5,520 nucleotides of DNA from an uncultured Bacteroidales bacterium (GCA_902803195.1 CADCOX010000066.1:1-5520); one strand, 5' to 3'; counted from the first letter of the stretch, positions 1 through 5,520 are shown. Notes: generated by a model from the letters alone, not told the origin. A program made the numbers and translations.

Positions 1-53
1 ACAGCCTCCTGCAACCCTTTCAAATCTACCTTAAAGTCTTCAATTGTACACAT
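1..53 (-). CDS. Start of a DUF177/YceD-like protein (partial, runs off left edge)
   Basis: Only the first 17 codons are in the window, reading MCTIEDFKVDLKGLQEA from an ATG at 53-51. The wording resembles the N-terminus of Bacteroidales DUF177 (YceD-like) proteins. That family usually sits directly before rpmF (ribosomal protein L32) and fatty-acid genes such as fabH, so ribosome or 23S rRNA-related work is the family's suspected role. The gene lies on the same strand as trpA, 171 nt after the trpA stop, and has its own strong promoter at 63-93, so it probably starts a separate transcription unit. That it is a gene is fairly secure because promoter and start codon fit together; the family name comes from memory of a short stretch and is tentative. 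Confidence 0.6.
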   Translation of the reverse strand, partial: MCTIEDFKVDLKGLQEA

Positions 54-62
54 TTCGGGCTG

Positions 63-93
63 CAAAGTTACGAATAAACGAGCAAAAAACAAA
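63..93 (-). promoter_or_regulatory. Bacteroidota-type promoter for the DUF177-like gene
   Basis: On the minus strand a perfect TAnnTTTG -7 box (TAACTTTG, 70-63) follows a TTTG -33 element (93-90) with a 19-nt spacer. This matches the known consensus of the Bacteroidota primary sigma factor. The region upstream is rich in A and T. The box ends 9 nt before the ATG at 53, so transcription should start only about 5-8 nt before the coding region, leaving almost no leader. A second TTTG at 98-95 gives a 24-nt spacer and fits less well. Confidence 0.75.
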
Positions 94-124
94 ACAAATT
101 TCAGTTTATTTTCATTTTCATGCA

Positions 125-151
125 AAAAAGGAACTGTTCATCGCCCTTTTT
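125..151 (-). terminator. Possible weak terminator after the trp operon
   Basis: Reading the minus strand, AAAAAGG (151-145) and CCTTTTT (131-125) can pair as a 7-bp stem around a 13-nt loop, and the T run continues one base to 124. It lies 74 nt after the trpA stop and just upstream of the next gene's promoter, a sensible place for transcription to end. The stem has only two G-C pairs and its T tract is part of the stem, so it is weak as an intrinsic terminator. The A run on the opposite side means it could also act in the other direction. No better hairpin was seen between 54 and 224. Confidence 0.3.
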
Positions 152-224
152 CTACCATACGCCACGAATTAAGTAATGAATTATTGGCACTTATCAGATC
201 AACATCCTTACTCGTTACCTTCAC

Positions 225-1016
225 TTATTGATGGTCACTCTCGAGGGCTGAAAACAAGCATCGAAGTGCCTGGTCGGCATCGTGAGTCTCACTAAGCAAG
301 GTGACGAACTTCGAGCCGATGATAGCTCCGGCAGCATGGTTTTGAGCGGCCTGCAACGTCTGCTTGTTGCTGATGCCAAACCCTATCATGCGCGGGTTAC
401 GCAGGTTCATTGCATCAATGCGTCGGAAGTACTCCTGTTTCTGCTCGTCAAAACTTTTCTGTGCTCCCGTGATGGCGGCGCTACTCACCATATAGATGAA
501 CCCATCGGTGTTATCGTCGATGAAACGGACACGTTCCTCAGAGGTTTCGGGCGTGATGAGCATAATGACGCGCAGTCCATAGCGGTCGGCAATGGGCTTC
601 ACGCTGTCAAGATAGTCGCGGAAAGGTAGGTCAGGAATGATCATGCCACTCACACCACTCTCCACACATGACTGGCAGAACTCCTCAATACCATACTTCA
701 AAATTGGATTCAGATAGCCCATGAGGATCAGAGGGATATGAACTTGTTCCTTGACTTCACTCAATTGGGTGAAGAGTTTGCGGAGGGTCATGCCATTACG
801 CAGTGCCTGCGTGGCAGCCGTCTGAATGACGAGTCCGTCGGCGAGCGGGTCGCTGAAGGGGATTCCCACTTCCACGAAATCGATTCCCTGCCGCTGCATG
901 GCAAGAATGACTTCTCCTGTGCCCTCTAAGGTTGGAGCACCTGCACAAAAGTACAGGCTGAGCAGTTTCTTTTCGCCACGACGGGCAAACACTTCATTGA
1001 TTTTGTTGGATTTCAT
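225..1016 (-). CDS. trpA: Tryptophan synthase alpha subunit
   Basis: TrpA splits indole-3-glycerol phosphate into indole and glyceraldehyde 3-phosphate. Indole passes to TrpB through a tunnel in the cytoplasmic alpha2-beta2 complex. The protein has 263 residues, a normal length for this TIM barrel. The catalytic pair is visible as Glu49 and Asp60 in VEVGIPFSDPLADG, numbered as in the Salmonella enzyme. The mobile loop-6 threonine is Thr183 (AAITGAQ), and the phosphate site shows GFGIS at 212-216 and IIGSK at 232-236. After DPLADG the usual proline is Leu62; as I recall, Bacteroidales TrpA often has a non-proline residue here. The ATG at 1016 lies inside the end of trpF, giving a 23-nt overlap; it is the only start that keeps the family N-terminus (NKINEVF), and no Shine-Dalgarno precedes it. 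It is the last gene of the operon, so its partner trpB is not adjacent. Confidence 0.97.
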   Translation of the reverse strand: MKSNKINEVFARRGEKKLLSLYFCAGAPTLEGTGEVILAMQRQGIDFVEVGIPFSDPLADGLVIQTAATQALRNGMTLRKLFTQLSEVKEQVHIPLILMGYLNPILKYGIEEFCQSCVESGVSGMIIPDLPFRDYLDSVKPIADRYGLRVIMLITPETSEERVRFIDDNTDGFIYMVSSAAITGAQKSFDEQKQEYFRRIDAMNLRNPRMIGFGISNKQTLQAAQNHAAGAIIGSKFVTLLSETHDADQALRCLFSALESDHQ

Positions 1017-1617
1017 ATAGGAATTGCTTTAAGAGTTCAACATTTTTCTTTGCAGGAGCAATCTCAAATCGACTGTTCAAGTCGATGCCTGCTAGTTGCG
1101 GATGACGGAAAACGCTGATATGAGAGGCGTCGTCAGGGCCAATGCCACCGCTGAGCAGAAAAGGAGTGGAGCCATTGTAATAAACCAAAACACTCCAGTC
1201 GAACTTCCTGCCATTACCGCCTACAAGTTGTGCCTTCGTGTCAAAAAGATAATAGTCGGCCATTCCTTCATAGAGACTTGTCTGCGACAGGTCGTCACGG
1301 TTGGCAATGCTGAAGGCTTTGACGATGGATGCACCATTGTCCAAGGCATCGCGCAGGTCGCGTAGATAGGTTGGTGACTCGCTTCCGTGCAACTGAACCA
1401 CATCAAGCCCGAAGGCTTCAACCTGCTGGTGCACTACGTCGAGCGGTGCGTCAACGAACACTCCCACCCTCTTCGCCCTCATGGGAAGATAGTCTGGATG
1501 CTGGCTGACGTAGCGGCTGGAGGATTCCCAAAAGATGAAGCCCATCCAGTCAACTCCGAGTGCCTCAACAGCGCGAATATTTTCGGCTTCGCGCATGCCG
1601 CATACCTTCACGATCAT
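994..1617 (-). CDS. trpF: Phosphoribosylanthranilate isomerase
   Basis: TrpF converts phosphoribosylanthranilate to the carboxyphenylamino-deoxyribulose phosphate used by TrpC, by an Amadori rearrangement in the cytoplasm. It is a free-standing single-domain TIM barrel of 207 residues, not fused to TrpC as in E. coli. The general base Cys6 (VKVCGM) and general acid Asp126 (YLFDTK) are both present. Other family marks are FIFWESSSRYV at 27-37, where the usual SPR reads SSR but Arg35 is kept; GGNGRKFDW at 133-141; and the phosphate-site segments LLSGGIGPDDA (154-164) and GIDLNSRFE (177-185). The start codon shares ATGA with the trpC stop, so translation is probably coupled. The last seven codons and stop also encode the start of TrpA in another frame. 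Confidence 0.96.
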   Translation of the reverse strand: MIVKVCGMREAENIRAVEALGVDWMGFIFWESSSRYVSQHPDYLPMRAKRVGVFVDAPLDVVHQQVEAFGLDVVQLHGSESPTYLRDLRDALDNGASIVKAFSIANRDDLSQTSLYEGMADYYLFDTKAQLVGGNGRKFDWSVLVYYNGSTPFLLSGGIGPDDASHISVFRHPQLAGIDLNSRFEIAPAKKNVELLKQFLYEIQQNQ

Positions 1618-2351
1618 AGCTGTGCGATGAATTGCCGCAGGCTATCTCCTGGCGAAGTTGCCCGCATGAAGTTTTCACCAATGAGGAAGCCACGATAACC
1701 CGCTGAACGCAACTCCTTGACTACTATAGGATTAGAGATGCCGCTCTCACTCACCTTCACCACTTCTTTGGGCAGGCACTCAGCCAGCCGGAACGAGTTC
1801 TCGACATTGGTGACGAAAGAGCCCAAATTACGATTATTGATGCCACATAGGTCGGGACCGAGGTCGGCATAGTCGATTTCATCTTCAGTATGCATTTCCA
1901 ACAGCACTTCCAAGCCGAGATCGTGAGCTTTGCGGATGAGCTCCCGGCACTCTTGCTTGGTGAGACAGGCTGCAATGAGCAGCACCGCCGATGCCCCGCA
2001 GAGCACAGCCTGCATGAGTTGCAATTCATCTATGACGAAGTTTTTGTAGAGGATAGGAATAGTCACTCCGCTTTTGCGAGCCGTGCGAATGAAATCGTCG
2101 CTACCGCCGAAATAGCAGCTATCGGTAAGGATGCTAACGGCGGCGGCACCCGCCTGCTGATAAGCCTGCGGAATCACATCGGCACGACCGTCTTCCTTGA
2201 TCCAACCCTTCGACGGCGATTTACGCTTGAACTCGGCAATGATCCCAGTCGATGAAGCTAATAAAGCCTGCTGCAGCGAAGACTTGTCGCTTCGCAGCGT
2301 TTCTATTTCCAGCCGCTTATGAGCGACTATGTCGTGTAGTATATCAAGCAT
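1614..2351 (-). CDS. trpC: Indole-3-glycerol phosphate synthase
   Basis: TrpC closes the indole ring of indole-3-glycerol phosphate with loss of CO2 and water. I place the start at the ATG at 2351 (MLDILHDIVAHKRLEIE), which matches the family N-terminus; an in-frame TTG at 2363 would add four residues lying in repeat sequence. The product is 245 residues. Catalytic and binding residues by family alignment are Glu40 and Lys42 (AEFKRKSPSKG), Lys103, Glu152 (LLEMH), Asn173 (GINNRNL) and Glu202-Ser203 (VSESGIS). The phosphate end is FLIGENFM at 222-229. Two oddities: residues around Lys103 read YKNF rather than the usual RKDF, and the segment between the first helix and AEFKRKSPS seems about 15 residues shorter than in Bacteroides relatives as I recall them. 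It overlaps trpF by 4 nt and is separated from trpD by 68 nt. Confidence 0.95.
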   Translation of the reverse strand: MLDILHDIVAHKRLEIETLRSDKSSLQQALLASSTGIIAEFKRKSPSKGWIKEDGRADVIPQAYQQAGAAAVSILTDSCYFGGSDDFIRTARKSGVTIPILYKNFVIDELQLMQAVLCGASAVLLIAACLTKQECRELIRKAHDLGLEVLLEMHTEDEIDYADLGPDLCGINNRNLGSFVTNVENSFRLAECLPKEVVKVSESGISNPIVVKELRSAGYRGFLIGENFMRATSPGDSLRQFIAQL

Positions 2352-2372
2352 GATAATTGACAATTGATAATT
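2352..2372. repeat. Three-unit 7-bp tandem repeat between trpD and trpC
   Basis: On the plus strand the sequence reads GATAATT (2352-2358), GACAATT (2359-2365), GATAATT (2366-2372): three heptamers differing at one base. On the transcribed strand the array abuts the trpC ATG and makes the mRNA just before it purely A/U-rich. ATAATT and AATTAT within it could form a weak six-pair hairpin around a 10-nt loop. It lies in the 68-nt gap 2352-2419, the only real spacer inside the operon; nothing else recognisable was seen there. Similar AT-rich heptamer arrays are known in other bacterial intergenic regions; any relationship is inference. Confidence 0.6.
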
Positions 2373-2419
2373 ATGATTACTCTTGCCGATTGAGTGTTAA
2401 CTATCATTTCTGGAACCTA

Positions 2420-3418
2420 TCAGGAGTTTAGTTTCGCGAACTTCTTGAAAGTGGCGAGAGCGGAACCACTGTCGATACTCTCGCGGGCAATGGCTGTACA
2501 CTCTTCAAGGCTTTTCTTGCCTTTCTCCAAAACTTGTATTCCGAAGGCAGCGTTGGCCAGCACGATGTTCTTCTGTGCAGGCAGGGCGCGATTCTCCAAC
2601 ACGGCATCGAAAATCTGAGCAGCCTCTTCCTCTGATGCACCACCGACAAGTTCTTCGGGCTTGGCATAGTCGAAGCCCAGGTCTTGTGGCTTGAATACCC
2701 GCTCGTAGTCATTAGTGGTAACCTTGAATTCGCTTGTGAGCGAAATCTCGTCGTAGCCATCTATGGAGGTTACGATGCCATAGTCAATTCCTATACGCTG
2801 ATAAACATTACTATAGAGACGCATCTGGTCGAGATTGGCAACACCGAGCAACTGACAAGGAGGCTGGCTTGGGTTGACAAGCGGTCCCAACAGGTTGAAA
2901 ATAGTTGGAAACTGCAACGCCTTGCGGATAGGTCCTACGAACTTCATCGCACGAGCGAAGAGTTGTGCGTGCAGATAGACAATGCCCGCCTCCTCGAGGC
3001 TTCGGTTAAGACGGTCGAGGTCATCGGTGAAGCGTATGCCATGATGCTGAATGACATTGCTAGCGCCACTTACCGAAGTTGCAGCATAGTTGCCATGCTT
3101 GGCGACCTTATAGCCTGCACCAGCAATGACAAAGCAAGCAGTAGTGGAAATGTTGAACGTATTCTTGCGGTCACCGCCTGTTCCCACTACATCGATATAA
3201 CGGTCGGCATTAAGAATGGCCGGCACGCCCGTTTCCAAAATGCCATCGCGGAAGCCCAATAGTTCGTCTACGGTCACTCCACGCATTTGCAAGGCAGTTA
3301 GCAAGGCGGTGACCTGCTCGGCAGGGAACTCATCCTGCGTGATGCCCAAGAGGATGTTCTTCATCTCCTGACGCGTTAGGACTTCATGATTCAGGAGTTT
3401 TTGCAGTATTTCTTTCAT
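2420..3418 (-). CDS. trpD: Anthranilate phosphoribosyltransferase
   Basis: TrpD transfers phosphoribose from PRPP to anthranilate, the second committed step, as a cytoplasmic enzyme. It has 332 residues, normal for a stand-alone TrpD not fused to the TrpG glutaminase. The N-terminal helical part (about 1-70) is followed by the PRPP loop VVGTGGDRKNTFNIST (77-92), then VAKHGNYAATSVSGASN (105-121), the Bacteroidales form of the usual KHGNRxxSSxSGSAD. GPIRKAL (162-168) supplies the anthranilate-site arginine Arg165. GYDEIS (221-226) supplies the metal-binding Asp223-Glu224. One unusual residue is Arg84, where GTGGD is more often followed by Gly. The ATG at 3418 overlaps the trpG stop in ATGA, and MKEILQKLLNHEVL matches the family N-terminus. 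Confidence 0.97.
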   Translation of the reverse strand: MKEILQKLLNHEVLTRQEMKNILLGITQDEFPAEQVTALLTALQMRGVTVDELLGFRDGILETGVPAILNADRYIDVVGTGGDRKNTFNISTTACFVIAGAGYKVAKHGNYAATSVSGASNVIQHHGIRFTDDLDRLNRSLEEAGIVYLHAQLFARAMKFVGPIRKALQFPTIFNLLGPLVNPSQPPCQLLGVANLDQMRLYSNVYQRIGIDYGIVTSIDGYDEISLTSEFKVTTNDYERVFKPQDLGFDYAKPEELVGGASEEEAAQIFDAVLENRALPAQKNIVLANAAFGIQVLEKGKKSLEECTAIARESIDSGSALATFKKFAKLNS

Positions 3419-4011
3419 AAATCTATAAAGTTTTTGATGATGGTTTTTCCTTCCGGTGTGAGCACACTCTCGGGGTGAAACTGAATGCCGTGTACCTCAT
3501 ACTGACGGTGGCGCAAAGCCATGATGTGTTCCGTCTGTACGCCGTCGTCAGTCGGAGAGCCGTCGTCGCTCACAGCTGTGATTTCCAAGCACGATGGGAA
3601 CTCTTTTGATGATACTACCCACGAGTGATAGCGGCAAACCGTGATCTTATTCAGCAAACCGTCGAAGATGGGGTCACTGGCTACGATGCGACAAGGCGTC
3701 GCCACCCCGTGAACGACATCGTCGAGATTCTGTAAGCGGGCGCCGAAAGCCTCGCCTATGGCCTGATGTCCCAAGCACACACCCAGAATGGGTTTAGTCG
3801 GCGCATAGGTATTGATGACACTCAGCAGCAGACCTGCCTCAGACGGGATGCCAGGTCCGGGACTGAGTACGATTTTATCGAACTGCTGCAACTCCTCCAA
3901 CTGAAACCGGTCGTTGCGAATCACAGTGACGTCAGCCCCAGCCTCTTTCAGCAGGTGACTGAGGTTGTACGTGAATGAGTCGTAGTTGTCAATGATTACT
4001 ATTCTTTGCAT
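3415..4011 (-). CDS. trpG: Anthranilate synthase glutamine amidotransferase component
   Basis: TrpG is the class I glutaminase that supplies ammonia to TrpE for making anthranilate from chorismate. It is a separate 198-residue protein. The catalytic triad is Cys79 (GVCLGHQAI), His179 and Glu181 (FHPESVLTPEG). Other marks are the N-terminal IIDNYDSFTYNL (6-17) and the oxyanion-loop segment LSPGPGIPSEAG (49-60). Such proteins can serve both tryptophan and folate synthesis (pabA-like); sitting directly after trpE points to tryptophan. A loop at about 149-162 (DDGSPTDDGVQTEH) is roughly 10 residues longer than in relatives I recall and contains a small internal repeat. The gene starts 5 nt after the trpE stop and ends inside the trpD start codon, so translation is probably coupled on both sides. 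Confidence 0.96.
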   Translation of the reverse strand: MQRIVIIDNYDSFTYNLSHLLKEAGADVTVIRNDRFQLEELQQFDKIVLSPGPGIPSEAGLLLSVINTYAPTKPILGVCLGHQAIGEAFGARLQNLDDVVHGVATPCRIVASDPIFDGLLNKITVCRYHSWVVSSKEFPSCLEITAVSDDGSPTDDGVQTEHIMALRHRQYEVHGIQFHPESVLTPEGKTIIKNFIDL

Positions 4012-4016
4012 GGTGG

Positions 4017-5483
4017 TTACATTTTTTCAGCCATAATAATAGCCCTGCGCAGTGCGCCAAGCTTGTTGTTCACTTCCTGTAGCTCGTATTCTTCGTCGCT
4101 CTTCGCCACAATGCCACCTCCGGCCTGGAACCATAGTTCTCCATTGCGGCTCACAAAAGTACGGATGGTGATAGCCTGATTTAAAGAGCCATCGAGGCCG
4201 ATGATGCCGATGCAGCCGCCATAGGCTCCACGATTATGAGGTTCGTATTCGGAGATGAGCTGCATGGCGCGCACCTTTGGCGCACCACTAAGTGTTCCGG
4301 CAGGAAACGTGTCGATGAAGGCACGGATGGGATCGGCGCCCTCGTCGAGTTCGCCCGAAACGCGTGATACGAGGTGTATGACGTGCGAATAGTACTGCAA
4401 GTCCTTTAAGAAATCGACCCTCACACCATGACAGTTTCGGCTCAGGTCGTTGCGTGCCAGGTCGACAAGCATCACGTGTTCCGCATTTTCCTTCGGGTCG
4501 TTGCGCAGGTACTCGGCACCGAGACGGTCGGCATCTGCATCACCCGTGCGACGTGTTGTGCCAGCGATGGGATCAATATAGGCTCGGTAGCCCATTCCCG
4601 ACGTTCCGTCGCCCACCCGTTGCCTTTCTATACGGCAGTGGGTCTCAGGCGAAGAGCCGAAGATGCGAAAGCCGCCGAAGTCGAAATAGAACAAATAGGG
4701 ACTGGGATTGATACTTCGCAGGGCACGATAGAGTTTGAAGTCATCGCCCTCGTAGCGCTGTACAAAGCGTCGGGAGAGCACAATCTGAAACACGTCGCCT
4801 CGCAGGCAGTGGTTGATGCCTCGCCGGATGTTGGTTTTGTGCTCTTCGTCGGTTAGCGTCGATGTGGCCTCGCCCAGCGGGTGGAAATCGTAGGTGCGCA
4901 CGTCACCACGGTTCATGGCCCTGAGCACCGCGTCTAACTCGAAGGCATCATCGAGCGTCACCAGTTTCAATAGATTATTGTAATGATCGAAGACGATGAT
5001 GGTTTTATAAAGTATGTACAACATGTCGGGGGCATCGTTTTTGTCCTGCGTCTCGTCTTTGATAGCGATGTTTTCAAAGTAGCGCACGCTGTTGAACGAG
5101 GTATATCCGAAGATACCGAAATAGTGTGAGTCGTCGCCCTCTACGTGCAATTGGTCGGTCAGGTCATGAATGGCCTTGTCGGCAGTATAGTCGCGACTCA
5201 TTGATTGTCGCAGCTCACTGCCATCGGGATAGCAAATCACTGCCTCACCATGGCCGATGGCCACCGATGCGATGGGATTTAGTCCGATGAACGAGCGCGA
5301 GTCGTCTGCACGGTGATAGTCGGAGCTCTCCATGAGCACACTCTGCGGGTAAAGGTCGCGCAGCCTCAAATACACACCCACGGGTGTATACAGGTCGGCC
5401 AGAATGGTCTTCGACACAGTTTTGAAATGGTATCCGCTCTGGAAATTTCCCCGAGCAGTCTGTTTGTCTGTACTGTTGGTCAT
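4017..5483 (-). CDS. trpE: Anthranilate synthase component I
   Basis: TrpE binds chorismate and uses TrpG-derived ammonia to release anthranilate and pyruvate, the first and normally feedback-inhibited step. The 488-residue protein has an N-terminal allosteric region and a C-terminal chorismate-binding domain. Tryptophan-site motifs are present as LMESSD (50-55, equivalent to the E. coli-type LLESAD) and NPSPYLFY (259-266), so feedback inhibition is expected. Catalytic-domain marks are VFQIVLSRRF (231-240), FGSSPE (275-280), DPIAGTTRRTGD (304-315), HVMLVDLARNDLSR (336-349), HLVSRVSGEL (370-379), FPAGTLSGAPKVRAM (393-407) and AGGGIVAKS (454-462). Residues about 288-300 look like an insertion before YIDPIAGT. 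The start at 5483 gives about 14 more N-terminal residues than the Bacteroides TrpE I recall; the only in-frame alternative nearby is GTG (Val23). No Shine-Dalgarno precedes it. Confidence 0.97.
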   Translation of the reverse strand: MTNSTDKQTARGNFQSGYHFKTVSKTILADLYTPVGVYLRLRDLYPQSVLMESSDYHRADDSRSFIGLNPIASVAIGHGEAVICYPDGSELRQSMSRDYTADKAIHDLTDQLHVEGDDSHYFGIFGYTSFNSVRYFENIAIKDETQDKNDAPDMLYILYKTIIVFDHYNNLLKLVTLDDAFELDAVLRAMNRGDVRTYDFHPLGEATSTLTDEEHKTNIRRGINHCLRGDVFQIVLSRRFVQRYEGDDFKLYRALRSINPSPYLFYFDFGGFRIFGSSPETHCRIERQRVGDGTSGMGYRAYIDPIAGTTRRTGDADADRLGAEYLRNDPKENAEHVMLVDLARNDLSRNCHGVRVDFLKDLQYYSHVIHLVSRVSGELDEGADPIRAFIDTFPAGTLSGAPKVRAMQLISEYEPHNRGAYGGCIGIIGLDGSLNQAITIRTFVSRNGELWFQAGGGIVAKSDEEYELQEVNNKLGALRRAIIMAEKM

Positions 5484-5520
5484 ATGCTTTCAGTCGTTGT
5501 TAGTTTTTATCTTCTTGCGG
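5484..5520 (-). other. Sequence upstream of trpE; possible end of trpB
   Basis: These 37 nt precede trpE on the minus strand. All three minus-strand frames reach a stop before trpE: one at TAA 5502-5500, one at TGA 5493-5491 and one at TAA 5509-5507. Any upstream gene therefore ends within 10 to 25 nt of trpE. Known Bacteroidales operons place trpB here, but too few codons are visible to identify it. No promoter boxes or Shine-Dalgarno were seen, which fits trpE being inside an operon that starts further right. Confidence 0.35.

Noticed and set aside
170..193. Inverted repeat TAAGT/ACTTA after trpA
   Set aside because: Five A/T-rich pairs around a 14-nt loop with no T tract; likely chance.
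946..953. TACTTTTG on the minus strand, matching the TAnnTTTG promoter box, inside trpA
   Set aside because: It encodes Tyr-Phe-Cys of a conserved TrpA segment and has no TTTG element 19-21 nt upstream.
2349..2363. TTG start for trpC at 2363, giving a 249-residue product
   Set aside because: The extra four residues come from the tandem repeat, and the ATG at 2351 matches the family N-terminus.
2357..2377. TTGACA with nearby TATGAT on the plus strand
   Set aside because: The spacer is only 9 nt, the boxes are not the Bacteroidota type, and no gene follows on that strand.
2396..2401. GTTAAC palindrome in the trpD-trpC gap
   Set aside because: A six-base palindrome alone is expected by chance and has no partner site nearby.
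1757..2760. Minus-strand open frames at 1757-2029 and 2428-2760
   Set aside because: They are alternative frames inside trpC and trpD with low-quality, Ser/Cys/Arg-rich translations.
2684..3262. 192-residue open frame on the plus strand inside trpD
   Set aside because: It lies wholly antisense to a clearly functional trpD, has no recognisable motif and no promoter or ribosome site; it is a by-product of trpD codon use.
282..4856. Other plus-strand open frames, such as 282-629, 1096-1365, 1387-1698, 1890-2255 and 4428-4856
   Set aside because: All are antisense to trp genes and lack family features, promoters or initiation signals.

Overview
The window is most of a tryptophan biosynthesis operon on the minus strand, so it reads right to left. 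The order is trpE (5483-4017), trpG (4011-3415), trpD (3418-2420), trpC (2351-1614), trpF (1617-994), trpA (1016-225). All six genes are full length with recognisable catalytic residues and no frameshift. Together they encode every step from chorismate to tryptophan except the TrpB half of tryptophan synthase. In Bacteroidales the usual order is trpB-E-G-D-C-F-A, so trpB probably lies just beyond the right edge. The last 37 bases (5484-5520) may hold its tail, but this cannot be proven here.

The organism is most likely a member of the Bacteroidota, Bacteroidales, probably Prevotella-like. Four things support this: the gene order; lineage-typical protein wording (TrpD HGNYAATSVSGASN, TrpE GSSPETHCRIE and AGGGIVAKS, TrpF GIDLNSRFE); the absence of Shine-Dalgarno sequences; and a clear Bacteroidota promoter (TTTG, 19 bp, TAnnTTTG) at the left end. 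Genus assignment is inference from remembered family sequences.

Layout from the left. Bases 1-53 are the start of a minus-strand gene whose 17 visible residues resemble the DUF177/YceD family. Its promoter is at 63-93, and a weak terminator-like inverted repeat at 125-151 lies between it and trpA. The six trp genes then fill 225-5483 almost without gaps: trpE/trpG are 5 nt apart, trpG/trpD and trpC/trpF overlap by 4 nt (ATGA), and trpF/trpA overlap by 23 nt. The one real gap, 68 nt between trpD and trpC, carries a 7-bp tandem repeat that abuts the trpC start codon.

TrpE and TrpG form anthranilate synthase, TrpD adds the phosphoribosyl group, TrpF isomerises, TrpC makes indole-3-glycerol phosphate, and TrpA releases indole for TrpB. 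I see no mobile element, CRISPR array, tRNA or rRNA, and no undescribed system. The points worth a second look are small: in-frame insertions in TrpE and TrpG, unusual residues beside catalytic sites in TrpC and TrpD, a short TrpC N-terminus, the heptamer repeat, and a nearly leaderless promoter.
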